From positions 183,813 through 247,812 of the forward strand of contig CALJKW010000064.1 in NCBI GenBank assembly GCA_937980205.1: DNA of 64,000 bases, written 5' to 3'. The number at the start of each line of letters is the position of its first letter. Positions within the stretch are counted from its first letter, which is position 1. Both the position numbers and the translations under genes were made by a program. Under the pieces are notes generated by a model. The model saw nothing but the letters and a program-made list of their open reading frames with translations, searched no databases and was not told the origin of the DNA. Of the stretch, positions 61,117 to 64,000 are shown in pieces. The stretch is from an uncultured Myxococcales bacterium (GTDB lineage: Bacteria > Myxococcota > Myxococcia > Myxococcales > Myxococcaceae).

Positions 61117-62268
61117 CTACCGGGGCGGGTAGAGCAGCAGCTGGCACTCGATGGGCCCGTTCCACAGGCCCAGCCGCTGGCGGGGCCGCGCGTGGAAGGC
61201 GCTCTCGAAGCCGGGGTTGCCGGCGAGGATGGCCTGGCGCCAGCCCTTCCACCGCGCGAGGGCGTCGCCGAGCTTGAAGTAGAAGGCCTTGATGCCCTTC
61301 TGGCCGCCGCGGCCGCCGCCGATGCGCTCGCCGTAGGGCGGGTTCGTGGCGAGCAGGCCTCCGGAGTCGGTGTCCGGCGGCTCGGCCGACGTCGCGTCCG
61401 CCTGCTCGAGGCGGATGAGGTCGGAGAGCCCGGCGGAGCGGATGTTCGACCGCGCCGCGGCGAGCGCGTCTTCGTCGTGGTCGCGCGCGAGGAAGGTGTT
61501 CGGGGCCGGGCGCTCGGCGGCCTTGGCTTCGCGCTTGAGGTCCGCGAGCAGCGAGCGCGCGTGGGCGCCCAGCGAGGGCCAGCGCTCGACGGCGAACCTC
61601 CGCGCCAGGCCGGGAGGCCGGTTGATGGCGATGAGCGCGGCTTCGATCGCGAGCGTGCCGGAGCCGCACATCGGGTCGGCGAAGGCCTCGGTCCCGTCGT
61701 AGTTGGCTGCGGCGAGCATCGCGGCGGCGAGCGTCTCTTTGAGCGGGGCCTCGGTCATGCGCTCGCGGTAGCCGCGGCGGTTGAGGGGCTCTCCGGCGAG
61801 GTCGAGGGAGAGCGAGAGGCGCTGCTTCTTCAGGTGCGCGACGACGCGGACGTCGGGGTCCTTGGTGTCGACGTCGGGGCGCTGGCCCTTCGAGGCGCGC
61901 AGCTGGTCGGCGATGGCGTCCTTCACCTTCAGCGCCACGAAGCCCGAGTGGGTGTGCTCGCTCTCCTTGAGGGTGGCGTCGACGGCGAAGGTGGTGGTGG
62001 GCGTGAGGTGCTCGTCCCAGCGGACCTTGCCGGCGGCTTCGTACAGGCCCTCGGCGCCGGGCGCGTCCCACTCGCCGAGCGGGTAGAGGATGCGCATGGC
62101 GATGCGCGTCCACAGGACGATGCGCAGGGCCTCGTCGAGGTTCGCGTGGAAGCGGACTCCGCCGCGGTCCTGGCGGACCTTCACGGCGCCGAGGCGGCCG
62201 AGCTCTTCGGCGAGCAGCTCCTCGGTGCCGCGCGACGCGGTCGCGAAGAGGGGAAGGCGCTCGGGCAC
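61117..62268 (-). CDS. THUMP-domain class I RNA methyltransferase (RlmL/Trm14-like)
   Basis: 383 residues from ATG 62268. N-terminal THUMP-like region to about 160 ('LFATASRGTEELLAEELGRLGA', 'GFVALKVKDAIADQLRASKG'), then a Rossmann methyltransferase with 'FADPMCGSGTLAIEAALIAI' (SAM site) and catalytic 'LLATNPPYGERIGGG' (NPPY). Length matches the N-terminal half of E. coli RlmL, so it is expected to make m2G in 23S rRNA, or in tRNA. Confidence 0.92.
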   Translation of the reverse strand: MPERLPLFATASRGTEELLAEELGRLGAVKVRQDRGGVRFHANLDEALRIVLWTRIAMRILYPLGEWDAPGAEGLYEAAGKVRWDEHLTPTTTFAVDATLKESEHTHSGFVALKVKDAIADQLRASKGQRPDVDTKDPDVRVVAHLKKQRLSLSLDLAGEPLNRRGYRERMTEAPLKETLAAAMLAAANYDGTEAFADPMCGSGTLAIEAALIAINRPPGLARRFAVERWPSLGAHARSLLADLKREAKAAERPAPNTFLARDHDEDALAAARSNIRSAGLSDLIRLEQADATSAEPPDTDSGGLLATNPPYGERIGGGRGGQKGIKAFYFKLGDALARWKGWRQAILAGNPGFESAFHARPRQRLGLWNGPIECQLLLYPPR

Positions 62269-62280
62269 GCCGCGCGTGTA

Positions 62281-62496
62281 TCAGACCTCCACGCCCCAGG
62301 GGACCTCGACGTCTTCGTTTGCGGCGCGGAGGTCCGCATGGACGGCGCGTCGCCTCTTTCGGTCGACGGCCCCCTCACCCCGGCCCGCTCCCCTACGAGG
62401 GGAGAGGGAGCGCGTGATGATGAGCGCTGCCGCGACGATTGCCGCTCCGCCGACGGCGAGCTTGAGCAGGGGAACTCCTCCGCGTTCGATGATCAT
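62281..62496 (-). CDS. Possible small single-pass membrane protein
   Basis: 71 residues from ATG 62496, with a hydrophobic helix 'VPLLKLAVGGAAIVAAALIITRSL' in the N-terminal half. The C-terminal half runs through a CTCCCCT/AGGGGAG palindrome and looks like translated repeat. No good Shine-Dalgarno. It could be real or a chance ORF. Confidence 0.35.
   Translation of the reverse strand: MIIERGGVPLLKLAVGGAAIVAAALIITRSLSPRRGAGRGEGAVDRKRRRAVHADLRAANEDVEVPWGVEV
62370..62410. repeat. CTCCCCT/AGGGGAG REP-like element
   Basis: CTCCCCT (62388-62394) and AGGGGAG (62398-62404) form a 7-bp stem with an ACG loop, flanked by a 'CCCTCACCCCGGCCC' type stretch. Elements of this layout (CCCTCxCCCCGGCCC...CTCCCC...GGGGAG) are dispersed in many GC-rich genomes. 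Only one copy is seen here. Confidence 0.45.
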
Positions 62497-62514
62497 GGGC
62501 GCGGGCACTGCACC

Positions 62515-62540
62515 CCGCGGGCCGGACGCCAAGCCCGCGG
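62515..62540 (-). terminator. CCGCGGG/CCCGCGG hairpin
   Basis: Seven-bp perfect arms (62515-62521 and 62534-62540) with a 12-nt loop, just after the stop (62548) of the minus-strand membrane-anchored gene. No T-tract. Confidence 0.4.
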
Positions 62541-62547
62541 TTCCCCT

Positions 62548-63123
62548 TCAGGACCCCTCACCGAAGCGGGTCAGCTGCTCCAGCTTGGGTCGCATCACCT
62601 CTTCCAGCTTCGCCGGCTCGAGCTGCAGGCCGGTGATGCGCAGCACGAACACGAAGCGGTCTTTGCGCGTCATGAACACGGTCCCGACCGGGCGGCCGTC
62701 CTTGAGCATCAGCCCCGCCCGCGACTCGTCGCCCCACGGCAGCACGTCTTTGCGATCGAACGAGCGCCGCACCTCCTGCTCGACTTGATCCAGCAGCTTC
62801 CTGGCGCCGGCGGAGTCGGCCGCACGCACCACCAGGCACTCGACCGACACCGGATCCCCCGGCATCAGCTCGAACGGGTACCGGTACGTCAGGCGCAGCG
62901 AGCCGTTCTCCTCCTGTGTCTTCATCAGGATCTCTCTCGCCGCGTCGGCCTCGACGCCGAGGTCCGACACGGTGACGAGGTACGCCCGGTCGAGCGCCGT
63001 GACGTTCATGAAGTTGTTCTCACGCGACATCTTGGCCCCGCCGATCGCCAGGCCGAGGAAGACGAGCGTCGGCGCCAGGATGATCAGCAACCCGAAGATC
63101 CATGGCGGCAACCGCTTCTTCAC
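62548..63123 (-). CDS. Membrane-anchored periplasmic protein
   Basis: 191 residues from GTG 63123 (AGGA three bases upstream of CCC-GTG); a longer frame to 63228 is less likely. One transmembrane helix ('LPPWIFGLLIILAPTLVFLGLAIGG'), then an alpha/beta soluble domain ('AYLVTVSDLGVEADAAREILMK', 'YRYPFELMPGDPVSVECLVVRA', 'FVFVLRITGLQLEPAKLEEVM'). No recognised family. It diverges from the LysM/CHAP gene at 63155, whose ATG is 31 bp away. Confidence 0.7.
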   Translation of the reverse strand: MKKRLPPWIFGLLIILAPTLVFLGLAIGGAKMSRENNFMNVTALDRAYLVTVSDLGVEADAAREILMKTQEENGSLRLTYRYPFELMPGDPVSVECLVVRAADSAGARKLLDQVEQEVRRSFDRKDVLPWGDESRAGLMLKDGRPVGTVFMTRKDRFVFVLRITGLQLEPAKLEEVMRPKLEQLTRFGEGS

Positions 63124-63154
63124 GGGTCCTGCTTTACGAAAAATCGGCCGGAAA

Positions 63155-63877
63155 ATGCCGCAGATCGTCAAGCCGCTTTCCGGGGAGGCCAATTTCGGGG
63201 ACTTCGGCGCGGGCGAGAACTTCTCCATGAATTACACCATCCAGCGCGGCGACACCCTCTCGGCCTTGGCTCGGCGGTTCGGCACCTCGGTTCAGGCGCT
63301 CGCGCAGGCGAATGGAATTCAGAACGTCAACCTCATCTACGCGGGCGCGAACCTGCGCGTGCCGGGCGGCCGGGACGAGTTCGGTCCGCGGCCGACTCCG
63401 GGCCCGCGTCCGGATGACGGCTTCACGCCGGGCCCGGGCGGCAGCAGCCGCGCGCTCGACATCGCGCGCGCGAACCTCGGCAAGAACGCCGGCACGCTGA
63501 AGCTCGAGGGCTCGCCGGTCGGCCGCGCGATGGAGGACTGGGTCCCGAACAACGTCAACTGCGCGAGCTTCGTCTCCGCGTGCCTCGAGGCGGCCGGGCA
63601 GATCAACCACTCGGACTACTCGGCGCGGTGCACCACGCTGATGGCGAACCTGGATCGGAATCCGCGGTTCCAGCGCGTCTCGCTCGCGAACGCGAAGCCG
63701 GGCGACGTCGTGACGTTCAAGACGCCGGGCGGGCACCACACGGTCATCTACGCCGGCATGCAGAACGGGCGGCCGCTGTACATCGGGTCGAACAACATCA
63801 ACCCGGACGGCACGCAGCGGATCTCGTACTCGCACTTCAATTATCCGGTGCTGGCGGTCCACCACTACCGGGGCTGA
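63155..63877 (+). CDS. LysM protein with CHAP/NlpC-like domain
   Basis: 240 residues from ATG 63155 (ATG 63227 possible). No classical signal peptide. LysM at about 26-72 ('YTIQRGDTLSALARRFGTSVQALAQANGIQNVN'). Pro/Gly linker, then an amidase-like domain with 'NVNCASFVSACLEAAGQI' (candidate catalytic Cys) and 'KPGDVVTFKTPGGHHTVIYAG' (His), a CHAP/NlpC-P60 arrangement. Probably a peptidoglycan hydrolase. Its 3' end and downstream bases are repeated in tandem at the window edge. Confidence 0.78.
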   Translation: MPQIVKPLSGEANFGDFGAGENFSMNYTIQRGDTLSALARRFGTSVQALAQANGIQNVNLIYAGANLRVPGGRDEFGPRPTPGPRPDDGFTPGPGGSSRALDIARANLGKNAGTLKLEGSPVGRAMEDWVPNNVNCASFVSACLEAAGQINHSDYSARCTTLMANLDRNPRFQRVSLANAKPGDVVTFKTPGGHHTVIYAGMQNGRPLYIGSNNINPDGTQRISYSHFNYPVLAVHHYRG

Positions 63878-64000
63878 GAAGACGCCTCCGGCGGGGCGGG
63901 GGCCAAGGCCCCCGGATGATCCGGTCCTGGCTGTCCACCACTACTGGGGCTGAGAAGACGCCTCCGGCGGGGCGGGGGCCAAGGCCCCCGGACGATCCGG
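63845..64000 (+). repeat. 76-bp tandem repeat containing the gene 3' end
   Basis: A 76-bp unit starting CCGGTGCTGG at 63845 recurs at 63921 (CCGGTCCTGG) and begins again at 63997. The first copy contains the end of the LysM/CHAP gene (VHHYRG and TGA). The second has VHHYWG and TGA in the equivalent bases. Each unit has a GGGGGCC-AA-GGCCCCC palindrome. The array continues past the window edge. Confidence 0.85.

Overview
The window is about 64 kb of very GC-rich chromosomal DNA from a Gram-negative bacterium, most likely a myxobacterium (Myxococcota). This is inferred from content: four Ser/Thr protein kinases (two with PEGA tails, two with an AgmX/PglI-like tail), FHA proteins including an FHA-GAF-sigma54 activator, many lipoproteins, a TatT-type TRAP transporter, and a very high coding density in which neighbouring genes repeatedly overlap by four bases (NTGA). 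No rRNA, tRNA, CRISPR array, transposase or prophage was recognised. The window is a chromosomal mosaic of housekeeping and signalling genes, with two small toxin-antitoxin insertions.

Layout. 0-5.9 kb (+): a carboxypeptidase-regulatory-like repeat protein cut by the window edge, a FecR-domain lipoprotein, a kinase, and an ECF sigma factor with a membrane partner. 5.9-8.7 kb (-): dnaX-ybaB-recR. The dnaX reading frame is broken by one base in its proline-rich linker, exactly where a gamma/tau frameshift would be expected. 8.8-14.2 kb: an NmrA-like reductase diverging from a metallo-beta-lactamase-fold hydrolase across a perfect palindrome, then a universal stress protein, a HupE-like membrane protein and a FAD amine oxidase. 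14.2-16.9 kb (-): a HipA-HipB pair in reversed gene order with operator-like boxes, and a protein made of two copies of an unrecognised domain. 16.9-24.5 kb: an S9 peptidase and a hotdog protein converge on a kinase plus FHA-sigma54 activator operon, followed by small genes.

24.5-29 kb (+): a TRAP transporter operon (TatT lipoprotein, DctP receptor, fused DctQ-DctM permease). 29-35 kb (-): a four-BON-domain protein, a cold-shock protein with its terminator, and the 2-oxoglutarate dehydrogenase E1/E2 genes. 35-40 kb: an outer-membrane-like protein, RlpA, an FHA protein, an InhA-type enoyl-ACP reductase and a cysteine-rich repeat lipoprotein. 40-46.5 kb: a PEGA kinase, a CsgG-like/TPR protein, a flavin reductase and an erythromycin-esterase homologue. 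46.5-49.3 kb: clpS-clpA, ending at a 28-bp-stem hairpin. 49.5-53.4 kb (+): three exported proteins (glycan-binding, esterase-like, GH31 glycosidase). 53.6-58.3 kb: membrane proteins, a PD-(D/E)XK-like protein, PlsY and a VapBC pair. 58.3-64 kb: a kinase/TPR operon, a non-coding block with a duplicated unit carrying four palindromes, a THUMP-domain RNA methyltransferase, a membrane-anchored protein, and a LysM/CHAP-like protein whose 3' end is tandemly duplicated.

The most unusual signals are the dnaX frame break, the duplicated palindrome block at 60.9-61.1 kb, the 76-bp tandem repeat at the right edge, the duplicated-domain protein at 16.0-16.9 kb, and the palindrome that supplies a start codon at 55.4 kb. 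All functions are read from the sequence and remembered family features; no database search was possible.
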